Positions 12,841 through 25,401 of a DNA stretch of 64,000 nt are shown here, in pieces. The DNA lies in assembly GCA_013399305.1 (NCBI GenBank), contig VXAI01000117.1, forward strand, positions 644,497-708,496, read 5' to 3'. The notes below the pieces were generated by a model. That model had not been told where the DNA came from and searched no databases. It worked only from the letters and a program-made list of their open reading frames with translations. Source of the stretch: Rostratula benghalensis (lineage: Eukaryota > Chordata > Aves > Charadriiformes > Rostratulidae). Each line of letters begins with the position of its first letter. Position 1 is the first letter of the stretch. Position numbers and translations under genes: made by a program.

Positions 12841-14072
12841 CTTGGCTGAGTTTATCCCAGTTACTATATCAGAAAGAATAGACCTTAAAAGCACTCTGAG
12901 GTAGTAATTTATTTTTTTTTCTCCCCCTGCACGAGCAGAATTTTAATGTCATGGTTGAATGAAAATTAAAAACTTTACGTTTGGGATTTCATTGGCGCTC
13001 AAATGTTTCAATTACGAGCTCCGTCTGAACAGCACAGTACACATTTTACATCCCGTAACAGTTGCGTGGAGTGTTATTTCACTTGAAATAGTGGGAGCAA
13101 AATACTGTGTACTCAATGAAAGGCAGTAAAAGCTAGCACCTCTGTGGTTTAAGCTGTATTATTTTCGTTTCTTTATTGCTCATCAAACCCCTACTTTTAG
13201 GCCAGATTTGAGAGTTGCTTTGAGATGACTGGGAAGTTTCTCCAGATCCAGCACAAATCATAGGAGTAAGTCCACTGCTATTTCATTTTCACAGGGGATG
13301 CTTGGATGGCAGGTCCCAATGACTCAAAGTCACCAACTCTGTGTCAAAGAGGTCCTCTTTTACCAAGAAGATGAATGGTGTTAGACACCACTTAGATTAA
13401 GGTAGAGTTTAGAAAATTGGTTGTTTCTGTTTCAGTCTTGGGGGTCTCCTTATCTTGTGTGGCAGGACTTGTGGTGGGAAGGGCAGAAGCCGTGAGGGAG
13501 ACAGCCAGGGAGCCAGGGATCGCTGGGAGGAGGTTTCTGTGGAGCTGCTGGTGTGTACAACTCGGCCTTGTCTGTTTGTGTACAGCTACTAAAAATACCC
13601 AACTGCATCTCTGTGGTTTCTTCTTATTATTAATATTATTTAGAGAGGAAGACACAACAACTAGGAAGAAGCCCAGGATTAGATCAGGCTTGGCTGACAC
13701 ATGTCAGCAAACCTCAGTTTAACCTCAGCCTCTTCTCCTAATCCAAGCGAACTAGAGGGACTCCAAGCAAAGGAGCGATATCAATATATTAGCACAGCTT
13801 AACCAAATCAGTTAATGCTTTTAAGTTCTGATACATATGTATACGTAAGTGTGTGTGTATAGGGACCATACCCTTCCTTTACTGTTACCTGATTGTTACT
13901 TCTCTGCTCTCTATTGTAATTGAACCTTTCAAGATTCTGTTAGGGCTTTAGGAGCAACATAAAGATCAGTCTAAAACTTACTTCACCTAGAATGATAGGG
14001 AAAATTTTGGCACAAAATGGAATTTCTTGCCTTTTTCCTGGGCTTTTTAAACTGCAGTTTCAAGAACATATT

Positions 14073-14090
14073 CCCCCCCCCCCCCCCCCC
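14073..14090 (+). repeat. Poly-C tract, 18 bases
   Basis: Uninterrupted run of 18 C in AT-rich intron sequence. Its true length may be uncertain, as homopolymers of this kind are often miscalled. Confidence 0.95.
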
Positions 14091-14706
14091 ATTATATTTC
14101 AATTGTATTTTTTGCTAGGGAAAAACATATACAATCCAGTTTGACGTTTCTTACATGCTGTATGTTATACTTAGGGGTCTTTGCTCTTGTGTTTTCCCCA
14201 CCTGCTTCTTGGCAATCGAGTACCTTGCCAAGAGGTTGACATGGGCAGTGGTGCAACAAATAATGTGTACTTTTCCTTGATTTTCTTACCCGATAACCTT
14301 CCAAGCAAACTTCCACAGTCTCTCTAAACAAGCTGCATATTTGTGCCCTCTCCTTGTGGGAGGGAGAGTTGCCTGCCTGCAGGATAGAGGTTTGTGGCTG
14401 GTTGTGGCTTGTGGCTGCTGATGCTGGTGGGAGCTGGGATGGCTGTAAGGAACCGTGGTCCTTCCCTGGGGTGTGTGTGTATTGCTCCAGCATCTGGTGT
14501 TGGGAGGAGTGGGACAGACAGATGCTCAGCTTGGCCTGTGCTTGTTGCAGACCTCTGTTGCCTTGTGAGGGTTGCAACCGAACAGTGGTGGGACCGGGAA
14601 GTGGAGATCCAGTGGGAGGTTGCTGTTTCACTGACTGGCTGATGAAGGTTTGTTTCTCTGGGGATGTTTTTATTCATATAATTTGTTTCAGTTATGAGTA
14701 TAACAT

Positions 14707-14729
14707 AAAAAAAAAAAAAAAAAAAAAAA
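14707..14729 (+). repeat. Poly-A tract, 23 bases
   Basis: Uninterrupted A run. No polyadenylation signal precedes it and no gene-like sequence lies upstream, so I do not read it as a retrogene tail. Confidence 0.95.
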
Positions 14730-15356
14730 TTCCCAGAAATGGTTATACCAGAAGCACTCAGAATAATCATAAAGATGATGTATGCCAATATGATTATTCC
14801 CTTTATCATGTTGGAAAGTACCTTAGTAGCAGTTATAGCCATGGTCACGCTAGGGAGTTGTAGGGCTGCAGCTATACCACTTAGTTTCTGATGTAAATGA
14901 GGCTTTGTACTTATGATTGGGAAATATGACTGTATACACAAGGAGCATGTTAGTGGAAGAATAGTGTAATTTTAGCAGTATATTGGGTTCCTGGCTTTTT
15001 TGCTGAATGCTAATGGGCTTCACCTCATCCTTCAATCCTGTGAGCGGGTGGTGTAAGGTGCAGGTGAGCATTAGGGACAACGTTGCATCTTTTCCAACAC
15101 TATTGTAAATGCCCTCTCTTCTGTAGCTGCTCAAAGTTACTTTGAGTGAAAAAGACACCATGGTTAGTGTGTTGGTCTCTGTGCAGTGTGTATCAATCCC
15201 AGCTGTCAGTTATGAGTAGGTAATCTTCCATGTTGTCCAGACTAAATACCCAGGGACTCACCAGGTGAGGACTTGCAAAGCCTGAGCCTCTTCTCCCTTA
15301 TTCTGGACGAGGACCTTTTTGTCTTCTCTCAGAAGTTAGAGGAAAACTTTTCAGTC

Positions 15357-15898
15357 TTCATAGAGCCATAGAATGGTTAGAGTTAGAAGAGGCCATAAAG
15401 ATCATCAAGGTCCAACCCTCCTGCCATGGGTAGGGACACCTCCCACCAGACCAGATTGCCCAAAGTGTTATACAGCCTGGCTTTGAACACTTCCAGGGAT
15501 GGGGCATCCGTAGCTTCCCTGGGCAAACTGCTCCAGTTCCTTACCACCCTCACAGTAAAGAATTTCTTCCTAGTGTCTATATTAAATCTTCCCTCTTCCA
15601 ATTTAAAGCTGTTACCCCTTGTCCTGTCACTACACTTCCTGACAAAGAGTCCCTCTCCAGCTCTCCTGTACTCCCTTCAGGTGCTAGAAGGCTGCTATAA
15701 GGTCTCCCTGGAGCCTTCTCTTCTCCAGGCTGAACCACCCCAGATCCCTCAGCCTGTCTTCATAGGAGAGTTGCTCCAGCCCTCTGATCATTTCAGTGGC
15801 CCTCCTCTGGACCCATTCCAACAGGTCCATGTCCTTTCTATGTTGAGGACTCCAAAGCTGGACATAGTACTCCAGGTGGGGTCTCAAGCTTTCCTCCC
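15357..15898 (-). mobile_element. CR1 LINE, 3' end fragment (about 540 bp)
   Basis: The best preserved repeat in the window, inserted antisense to ABTB3. Read on the - strand, it starts in the C-terminal part of CR1 ORF2. One frame (15,684-15,944) contains [32 protein letters not shown] and [19 protein letters not shown] second frame (15,383-15,601) contains WSSLPREATDAPSLEVFKAR and then NLVWWEVSLPMAGGLDLDDL. The two lie in different reading frames, so at least one indel separates them and the element cannot code. It ends at the typical CR1 3' tail, seen on the + strand as 'catagaatggttagagtta'. 5' truncation is the usual CR1 form. Not a host gene. Confidence 0.95.
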
Positions 15899-18800
15899 AC
15901 CTTACCCTTCCAATGAAGGTGTGAAAGGAGAAAGCTCCACTCAATAAGATGGCACGAGAGCAGAGCTGTTTCCTGGAGCGTGTGGGTGCTGGGAATTAAA
16001 TCCTCTGCCTGGGGTAATTTCCTCTGGCCAATGTGTAGTGCAGAAAGAGCTCATTTCAGACGAATCGCAGAAACTAGCAGCTTCAAGCCAAAATAGCTCT
16101 GTTGCTGGCCCAGTAGAGGCTATGCAGAAGAAGGCAAGGAGGGGATGGATGAGGCAGTTCATCACCAGGACATGCTCTCTTGCTGCGGGGATCACAAGCA
16201 GCAGTGCTGCCACCAGTTGTGTCCCCAAACAGGCTGGCTTTCTGCACACTCACAGGGACTAAGAGGGCAGCTTGGACTCCAGGAGGCTGCTCCTGTGATA
16301 TCCTTTGACACCAAGCGTTAACATTAACTGCTGGGCAGTGAAACCAGCCACTGCTTGGTGTTACAGACCCATTTTTTCCAATGCTGTCACCTTCCAAATC
16401 TCTTCTATGATCTTCACAGCCTGCATCAGTGCCTGCTCGCTTTCCCAGCCTCCTCACAGTTTCAAGACTTTGCTGGTGTCTCTCACAGTCTCCCAGGCTG
16501 GGCCATCATGTCCCGGCCTTGTAGGGGTGCCATCCTACCACTCCTTCTGTCCCAGCGCTCTGAATTGTGGCTCTGTCTGCAGGGTGTTCTGCTTTGCCCT
16601 GGGTGTTGGAGGTTACAACAGGGTATAAGGAAAATGCAGGGGCTTTTAATTTCCTTGGCTCTTCTCCTTGTCTTCCTTACAGAAAGCAACTTACTGCACC
16701 ATCTCCATATAAATCTCTAATTACAATTGTCATGCAACTGGTAAGTATTTTCAAGATTTTTAAAAGATGGAGTCAAAACTATTGAAGAGCTTGTGCAATC
16801 AGCTTAACGCGTAGTTACTTTGCCAGACCTTACCCTTACTTTCCTGTTGAATGGGGACAGCCTGGAAAAAACCCCACAGACGTTACAGAGGACTGCAGCG
16901 GCTGAAGACTCGAATTTGGGTCTCGATCTATCCTTCCTTTTAGGGATTTCCTGCAACAAAGAGTCCCTATCAGTGGGCTCAGTGTGGCCACATCTGTCTG
17001 ACAGCACATTAGCTTCCCATTTTTGCAGCAGGTAATAATAGCAATCCTGCTGTTGTAGGCTGTGAAGAGATATAATCTGGTGGTCAGTCACTCCTTTTGC
17101 TTTCTGTAAAGCTGTATATTTCTCCTATAAAAACGAAAGGAAGGGAGAAGGCCACTGATCAGGTGCAATGAGTCAGTAAGAAGTCAGCTGTAGGCTCATT
17201 TTGGTAGCAGGAGTGAGGGGTATGTTTCTGGGAGCAGCTGAAGAACAAGGAGCCATCATGGGTGTGAATCGGTTCAGCAGCATTGGATGGGTTACGGGCA
17301 TCTATGTTGATACCTGGCTGAGTCTGCAGAGATTTGTCTTGGTTATATTCCTTAATTTATCTTGTTACACTGAACTGATGCATTTGAATCAAGCAGGCAG
17401 TTTGTGGGTGAGGAGAAGTTGCACAGCATGGCTTATGGGGCGTGATCATTTTCTTGGGCTCTTGTTTAAGTGGTGCCTGTCATCTTGATGGCATTTTCAT
17501 CTCTTCCTTGATTCCTATGCTCAGTTCACAGTAAGTAGCATTTTTTTTATTTATTTATTTTGGGGGTGTAATTCCTCCTGGAAACAACCCAGGAGGTTTT
17601 ATATTATGGTACTGTAAAAGGGCTGTTGGCATTCTGTGGTAAATATGTGGACCAGGTTAGTGGCTGAGAAGGTGCTCTGGACTCTTGCCGTTTCCCACGG
17701 GGATTCTCTTGGCACGTCACTGATAAGGAAAAGAAATCAGCTTTGGCTTGGATTGGTAATAAGGAACTGGAAGAAAATTAGGCTGCTTGTACCAACAGGC
17801 CTCAGGGCAGGGGATCACGTCCCTGCTGAACTGAGCTGGTAGAGGCGGGTAAGGGTTGGAAGGACTTGTTCACCCCCGTTGGTTCCAGGCCATTAAAAAC
17901 CACCCTGTGTCCCGCTTGCTTGAAAATTTTGGTCCAGATTCTGGTCCTGGTGGCTGTTACATGGATCTGGTGTAAATCTGCTTGGTGGTGGTAGGTTGTC
18001 TGTCATCAGCGAGCATACCAGATCTGCTTGGTGGGGACTTTGCTGGGGCGACAGCTGGGCTCTTCCTACCATTGTGCCTAAGGCAGTAATGCATATTGAT
18101 GCTGTGTATGGAGCTGCTGATACTGAATACACTGCTGATGCAGTCTAGGGAAGCACAGGGCAAAGTTATAAGGTCTTTTTTCCCCGGTGTGTGAGGCAGC
18201 TGAAAGTGAAAGTGTAGGGAGGGATCAGTGCTGCAGGATGTGTGGGAGGTGGAATGCTCGCCAGGAGATAGGAGCACTCAGAGGCATCGCAGCCAAGCCG
18301 GGAGGGATGGGTAATACCTTTGGGTCAGCAAGTTCGGAGCCTGCTCCCAGAGCCCTTACGTGGGTAGATCTCACTCCTGTGAACAGCACATGGACTTGAT
18401 GTGGCCATAAAGGTCTCGAGACAAGCTCACGAGTCAGCAGGCAAACAGGAACCCCTGAGCAGATTAGAGAAGAGGCCTCTTCAAGGACTGGTTTTCTCTC
18501 CTTGAGTGCTGTGGAGTAGCACCTGGACCTGTGAGAGTCTGAGGCTTTAAAATTAATAAAACCACCCTGCTTTTAAATTGCACTGCCATGAAATATTGCT
18601 CCCAGGTGGGGGAAGTGAGCAGGGCTGGGGTTGCAGCAGACGTATGGTGAATGCATTTGCATTTTCAAGGCGGTCAAATAATTGGAGGAAACTTTGCATC
18701 CCACAGTGTTCTGCAGTTCTTCTGGCCCTGTGGTAGTCTTGGATAAACACTGCTGGGCTGTAGTGCCTTTGCTAATATATTATGTTTGGCTGTGAACAAG

Positions 18801-19120
18801 GAGCTAAAACTGGGGAAGGTCAGCTTTTCCTTGCAGAGGGTTGAGCAAGCCTTGCCAACCTCTTTCTGGGATGTTACCCAGCAAGGATTTGGAAAAATAG
18901 AAGTCATGGAGCTGTGAGCCATATCCAGTCCCCAGCCTGCAGGTCCTTTGCCCTAGGTGGAGCATGTGTGCTTCACCATCACCTCAAAGCAGAGGATGTG
19001 GCTGACAGCAAGATAAGCTGCCACCAGTGAGGTGGACCATGTGCTCCAGGGGCTGATGCTGGACCCCCAGTGCTTTGGTGGGAAGTGCTGTCAACAAAGC
19101 TGTGAGTGTTCACTAGAGAA
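15899..19120 (+). other. Intron 1 segment
   Basis: No exon or clear repeat recognised. One ATGCAAAT octamer (as ATTTGCAT) lies at 18,655-18,662. Open frames are short and unrecognised. Confidence 0.65.
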
Positions 19121-19260
19121 GCCCCAGAGAGGGTGTGTTCAAGACCAGGCTGGATGCGTCTTTGAGCAACCTGGTCTAGTGGGAGGTGACCCTGCCAACA
19201 GCAGGGGGGGCTGGAACAAGATGATCTTTAAGGTCCCTTCCAGCCTAAATCATTCTGTGA
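19121..19260 (+). mobile_element. CR1 LINE 3' fragment
   Basis: CR1 3' end in the sense of the gene: 'gtgttcaagaccaggctgg', then 'tttgagcaacctggtctagt', then 'gatgatctttaaggtccctt', then 'attctgtga' at the end. About 140 bp; untranslatable remnant. Confidence 0.9.
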
Positions 19261-22200
19261 AAAAAGAGAGAGATTTCAGAGGTTGGAGTCATTTTGGGTA
19301 CCCACTGAAGTGCTTTTTGTGTAGGATGCTAAGAAAATTCTTTTCCTTTTTATTTTTGTAATACAGGGTCATTTTTTTTAAATTTTTTTTTTGCATGCTA
19401 GTGTATCACAGAAATAACTTTCACTGAATCATTCACTGTAAGTCTGGGTAGGTGGATTATTTTGCTCTGGGTTACAGGATAGTGAGCAGAATTGCCAGGG
19501 GCTAGATGCAGGTGCCTCCAATTCAGTTACTTCTCTGGATGTTTATAAAATAAGGGTCACAAAACTCAATACCTAAGAAAAATTATGCTTGTGCTACTGC
19601 TGTTATTTCACTTCTTGAGCGTACATCTTGTGTGGAGTGATGTATGATACAAAATACTCCAAAGGTATTGACAAACCTAATCCTGTAGTCCTTTCTTGGT
19701 TTCAGTGGTGAGGGTGGCCCCTCAAACACCACGAGGACCTCTCACATGCAGTGACAAATTAGAGAAACTCTTGAGTCAAAGCTGTAGGCCCAGATTTAGT
19801 TTTGCTAAAGATAAGCTTTTTCAAAACTAGAGTTCAATGTCAGTCCCTCACTGCAGATATGTATTTATAATTTGAAGGGAAGGGTTTTTTTTTCCCTCTC
19901 ATTGTTTTACTGATTCATGATGTTCAGCTTAAAGTCTTGAAAGTGAACTCCGCTCGGCGCAGCCTGTAAGCCCTCACGCTAACTGGCTAGCCTATTTCCA
20001 CTGGCCCACATAAGAAAAATCCTAAAAATAGTTCAGTAACGTATGTTTTCAAAAGCAAATGAGATTTTTAAAAATAAGGCCTTCGGTTTAATTATCTGGC
20101 ATGCTCTCGGTAAGGGGGAGGGTTTTCAAAATAGGCAATTCCTTTACCGTGGAAAAACCCCACAACCCCAAACAAGCCACCCCGTCAGTAGTTAGGACCT
20201 GCTGTTGCTTGCTGTTGTGCTTTGCCTGTTAACTAGTTCTTCATTAAACCACCGTGCTCACAAAAAAATTGTCTTGTGCGCCAATTGGTTTTGGATAGTG
20301 AAAAGAGTTTTGCAAGCCGAGTGGATGCAGGGGCAGACACCAGCAATGGGCAGACTGTTTTTCAAGAAAAATTTCCACCTGTGTGGGTAAACCACAGGTA
20401 GGACAAGCAGGAGTAATTTGAAGTACTTTACAGGTTGAAATGGAGGAATGAGATGAACACCTATGTAATGCAAAGGGTGTCCCATTTCTTGCAGCCGAAA
20501 GCTGGGAGCCAAGGTTAGATAAGTCAGTGATGCTGTCTGCCTGACATACATCAGCAATTTAAACTGTGGTCGCTGAATGCTTCTGAAGCAAGATTAAATA
20601 CAACAAGAGAAAAATACCCTACCCAAAGCTTATTTCCCCCTGAAGTGTACAGATAGTATAATTGATTTTCAGGAAGGATATGGGCTGTCACCTCTCTTTG
20701 GCACATAGAAACTGTGTATGCGTGGGATAATTGGTGGGTTTTATAAGGAGACCTGTGGTGATGAGAGCCATCAAACTGCCAGAGCAGATGGGAATGCTGA
20801 TGTCTGCCAGCTCTGCCTCCTCTTGGCTGACCAGGGATGTCATGAGGCGAGAAGGGCTTGAGACAGAGCTTGAGGTTGAGGAAAGACTCAGTTATCAGCT
20901 GGGTGGGAAAACACCGCCTTATCAGGGTTGGTGAGGTTCTATCGAGACACCTTTAATTAGAGACTGTGTCAGCGTGAGGCAGGAGCTGGTGAGTCACAAA
21001 GTGTTTTCTAAGGTTTTGGGCTGGCCCTGGGTGCTCAGGCGTTGGCCGCTATTGCAGGTGACTTCTCTTTCATTCAGAGGGAAAAGGCACAGCCATGGCA
21101 AGAATTTCCTGTGGAAGGGACCCTGGCCACTCTTACCCTCCCTTTGTCACCTTGAGATTAGGTGGCTCTGATTTGCCCAACCTAGGGCGATGCTTTGGGA
21201 TTCCCTGGGAGCTCACCTGGAATGCTGCTGCCTGCTTAATAGCTGCTTCACATGCAGACAGTGCAAACACACCCAAACTGCAAAACTGGCTACAAAGCCA
21301 GTTGCTGAGCAGAGTGAGACCTGTACTGTGGAAAGGAGCTTGCATGGCCCACGGGCAGCTTGTGCAATCCACATTGCATGCTCCCCACGGTGCTGCTGAG
21401 GCACCCCCGGCTAGAGTAAGAAGGTGCTGTGGCCACACTGGGTTCTTTAGAGTTGGGATTCACAACTTTTGTGGCCTGGTAGGGTCTGAGTTGGATGAGC
21501 CCCTGGGAGAACATCCATTTTGGGGTTGTTAAGAACAGCCTTCGAGAGAAAAGGGGTTGAGAAAACGAGGACTTCCTAGTTTACTTCTCCCCTTGTCTGC
21601 GGCTTGAGGAGTATTGTGGGGGTGAGTTCTGATTTTGTTCCCCTCAAAGATTGCCAGTCCTGCTGGCATCGCACTGATACACTGAAATAATTGTCATTCT
21701 TTAAACAAACACACAGGTATTGGCTGTGGCAGAGGGAAAAATTTGAACAATTCAGCACCTCCATAAAACATCCTCTGAGCCTGAAGTAATTAGTTCAGTT
21801 TCGGTAGCCTCATTTCCAGAAAGAGAAAGAATAGTGCAAATGGCAGAAAAGATAATGAAAGTTGGGGGTCCCAAGGGGAATATTTTGGTAGGGTGATAGT
21901 CAACCAGAGTGGTGTTATTTGGTCCAGAAAGAAGGCACTCGGGAGAAGCTGTGATTGCACTGTGCAAGAGAGTGAATAGCAAACCGGGAGCTGATCAGCC
22001 CCCTAATTTTTTGCGGAGAGCCAGGATGCAAGAAGAGTAAATTAAACTGAAAGAGAGTAAATTTAAAATAACTCTAAAGAGCCCTCTTCTTTTTGCAGCA
22101 TACTGTGGGGGAGTTTGGACCTGTATACTGCAGGGGAAGACTGGATAGCAATTTGTTGGGGTTACACATGTGAAGGAGAATGTTTCTAAAGATGATATTA

Positions 22201-25200
22201 ATACTGTCTTATTAATAATTGCAGAGGAAGTAGTGTAGCTTGAGCTTCACTTGGATGGCCTTCCCAGGCATTGCACAAGATGTGATGGGCGTTCCTGGCC
22301 TTCCTCTGTGCTGCAGAACCATTCACTGCTGACTGGGTGGTGCAAACAGAGGCTTTTTCCCACAGTATTGTTCACACGGATAAACTTTATTTGTTTCAGT
22401 AGTCCTGTGAATGACTTAAGATCCGCAGGACTGAACGATCTACTGTTTTAAGCTTCTTTTGTGAAACTTCTGTAGGTTTTCTTCTGTGGTTTTGACATGG
22501 GCAAATCTTCTTTTCCTGGTTTTCATACGTGCTCTCTGTTAGGAGTGGTGACCCTCTAGATATAGCTGCTTCCCCCTTCTCCCTTAACTTCAAAGAACTT
22601 CAGTATTTGCGTAAGCAGCTCGCTAATTTACTGCATTCTGCCTTAATCTCTCTTGAATGCCTTTCTGAAAATAGTCTGTCCAGATGAGGTAAAAATATTC
22701 ACTGTCAAAGCAGAGTATTTAGAAATAGATGTAATTTTGAGTTGTATCAAGTAGAAACCCAAGCATTTGCATTTGATTAAGGACAGGTGTTTAACTTCTG
22801 GTGCAGCTGTTTTTTTGGTTGTCAGTTGGAATTTTTGACCAGCTGGAAAAAAGACTCTTAATAAATCTGGCATCGGTGCTGCAGCACCGTGAGTTTGGTT
22901 TTCACTAGGAAGAAGGATGCAAAGTACCGCTTCATTACACTGGACTGTTGCATCAATAATGTAGTAACATAATGTCTTGTAGGGAAAATAATGGGCTCTA
23001 ATGGTGTAACCAGCGTGCTTACTGATACCACAGCACAATTAATTGTGGCTTTCTTTGAATTAACTGCTACAAACAACTGGATGCAGGGCATTTGAGCTTA
23101 ACCTCCTCCCTGCAAGGAAGTCAGTAGCCTTACCCTGTCCCCTTGGGATGATCTGCAGAAAAATTAAAATGGGGCTCGTTAATTGGAAATGATGGGAGTG
23201 GGTTTCTCCATTCATCATCTAGCAGCATGCGAGAGGCTGGTGCTCTGCTTTCTCAGACTTGGGTTTTATGCCTCCCTGATAACCATAGGGATCAACTGGT
23301 GGGAAAAGTGCTGTGGAGGGGCTGCGGGTTTTAAGGGTTTAGCCCCAAATCTTACCCTGTGGGACTGTGAATAATGGAGCTGAGGTCTTGGTGGAGGTCT
23401 GTCATCTTTCTAACAGCACGGAATTTGTCTAAGAGGCTGTCAGTGCTTGCCTGAGCACTATACCTTCTGGCAAGGGTAGCCATGGTGGCCCCTTGTGTGG
23501 CACAACAAAGACTGAGGCAGTATGGCAGTAGACTCCATGCTTTATTCAATTGTTGAGTTACTTCTCATTGTGGCCAAACCCCAGGGGTGGAGCAGGATGA
23601 GCAGGGCTTCAAGTTGGGGTTGAGTTGATGAAAGCTTTTTTCTTCTTGGTGTCATTCGGCACACTCCTGTGTCACTTGTCCAATACTCGGCAAATATTCA
23701 GCTGGCCACCAACCTTCCCGTCTGTGTGGGAAAATGGTAGAGTTTCTCCTAGATCTGTTGCTTCCATTACACTTGCAGAAATGCAGTTGTCAGTGCTCTT
23801 CGCTTTTGCTGTAGTCTCTAGCCAGAGTTAGTTGAAACCTCCCTCTGAGGTGGAAGGCTGCTGGGGATGGTGAAGGGACTGTCCAACATGTGCAATCACA
23901 TGACATAAATTTTTTTCTTAGAAACTAGGTGAGAAATGCAAGTTCCCATTTTGCAATGATTTTGAGAAATGATCTTCATGTGCTCATTCATGTTTCTTGT
24001 AAGTTTACTTAACAGTCACACTTGTGTCACGTACAGAAGATAGAGACCCAGAGGAACTGCTGCTCAGGCTCCAAACTTGGTGGTTTATAGGCACGCCCAA
24101 AGATCCTGATGTCTTTGGTAGGCAGGGCTTCGCCCTGGTGTTGTATTGGTAGGCTCCGAGACATATTCTGCTTCTGTGCTATGTATTACCGAGAGCAGGA
24201 TGATACAGAATAGGAGGGAACACATTTCTTAAAGCACTTCATAATGCACCTTTGTCCCCACTTTAAAACTGATTAGGTTATTTCTGAGAGGATTTTAAAT
24301 GACAGTTGTCTGTTAGATTTCTTTCTTAATAGGAAATGAAAGAACTTGTTCAATTTTTAATCTTTAATTTGTTACAAAATGATACATTCAATCATTTCAT
24401 AACCACACACTTTCAAAACTGTGCTTCTCTGATGTTTTTGGTGCAGAGGATAATTGGTTCATATAAAACTAAGTGCTTTCTGGTAACGGGTTACTTGCTT
24501 TTTCACATGTATGTAGCAGCTTTGTTTTAAAAAGACTGTGCCAGGGAGAGGTCATACTTGAGTTCACAGAAGCGACAGCACGCATTTAAAAAGTGGGACA
24601 CTTCTTTTTATGTAGTATAGAGAAGCAGTCATTGGTATCCATGTGATGTGAACTTGGGACTGGGACAATTCAGCATTTAATTACCTGAGAACAGGAGTTC
24701 ACCCTTTCACATGATTTCGCTGGAATTTTGCTGGTGGCCCTTTCTGTTAATAAACATTAACCTCATTATGTGAAGATGCTACATACAGACAGATGTTTAG
24801 TGTATTGTAGGCTACCTATAGCCATGAGCCTCCAAGGGCATAGCCAACTAATGGTGGTGGTGGAGTTTCCTTCTTGGGAGCAAGGGTGAGCTTCTTGTAT
24901 GTTTGGGCCACAAGCCAGGCTTATTTTTTTTCTTATGTTTGCTACATGCATTTGGTGTCAGCTTTCTTCCAAAAAAGCACAAAATCATAATTTATTTTAT
25001 TTATAGAGCGGTGTGATTTATACCCTACCCTGAGATATGTCTCGATGGTTTCAAATTACAGAGAAGCATGGAAATACTGGCTGATTTTTTTCTTATTCAG
25101 TCCACAGGCTCTGAGATGCAGGTCCATGTTTAAAGCTCAGCAGCTGGTAATGAAGGCAGAATTCAGTTTTGTGGCCTCAAGTCTTGCTGTAAAGCTTTCC

Positions 25201-25349
25201 TAAATTTCTGCTTGATAATACCCAATGAGGACATTATCATTATTGTGAGGGAAAGCAACTTCAGTTACACTTAGGTCAAACACAGCACCGGACAGATCTA
25301 GTGGTTGAAGAATGGAAAAGTTCAACTGAAGTCAGTATAGCTGTGTTTT

Positions 25350-25401
25350 TAAACAAAACAAAACAAAACAAAAAAAACCCAAAAACCCAAACCCAACCCA
25401 C
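25350..25401 (+). repeat. (AAAAC)n simple repeat, degraded
   Basis: Four or more AAAAC units followed by A and CCCAAA-type steps. A simple repeat with no coding or structural role evident. Confidence 0.85.

Noticed and set aside
14354..14863. 169-codon + strand frame running through the 23-A tract, as a possible retrogene with tail
   Set aside because: No AATAAA before the A run, the frame continues through it as poly-Lys, and the protein is unrecognised.
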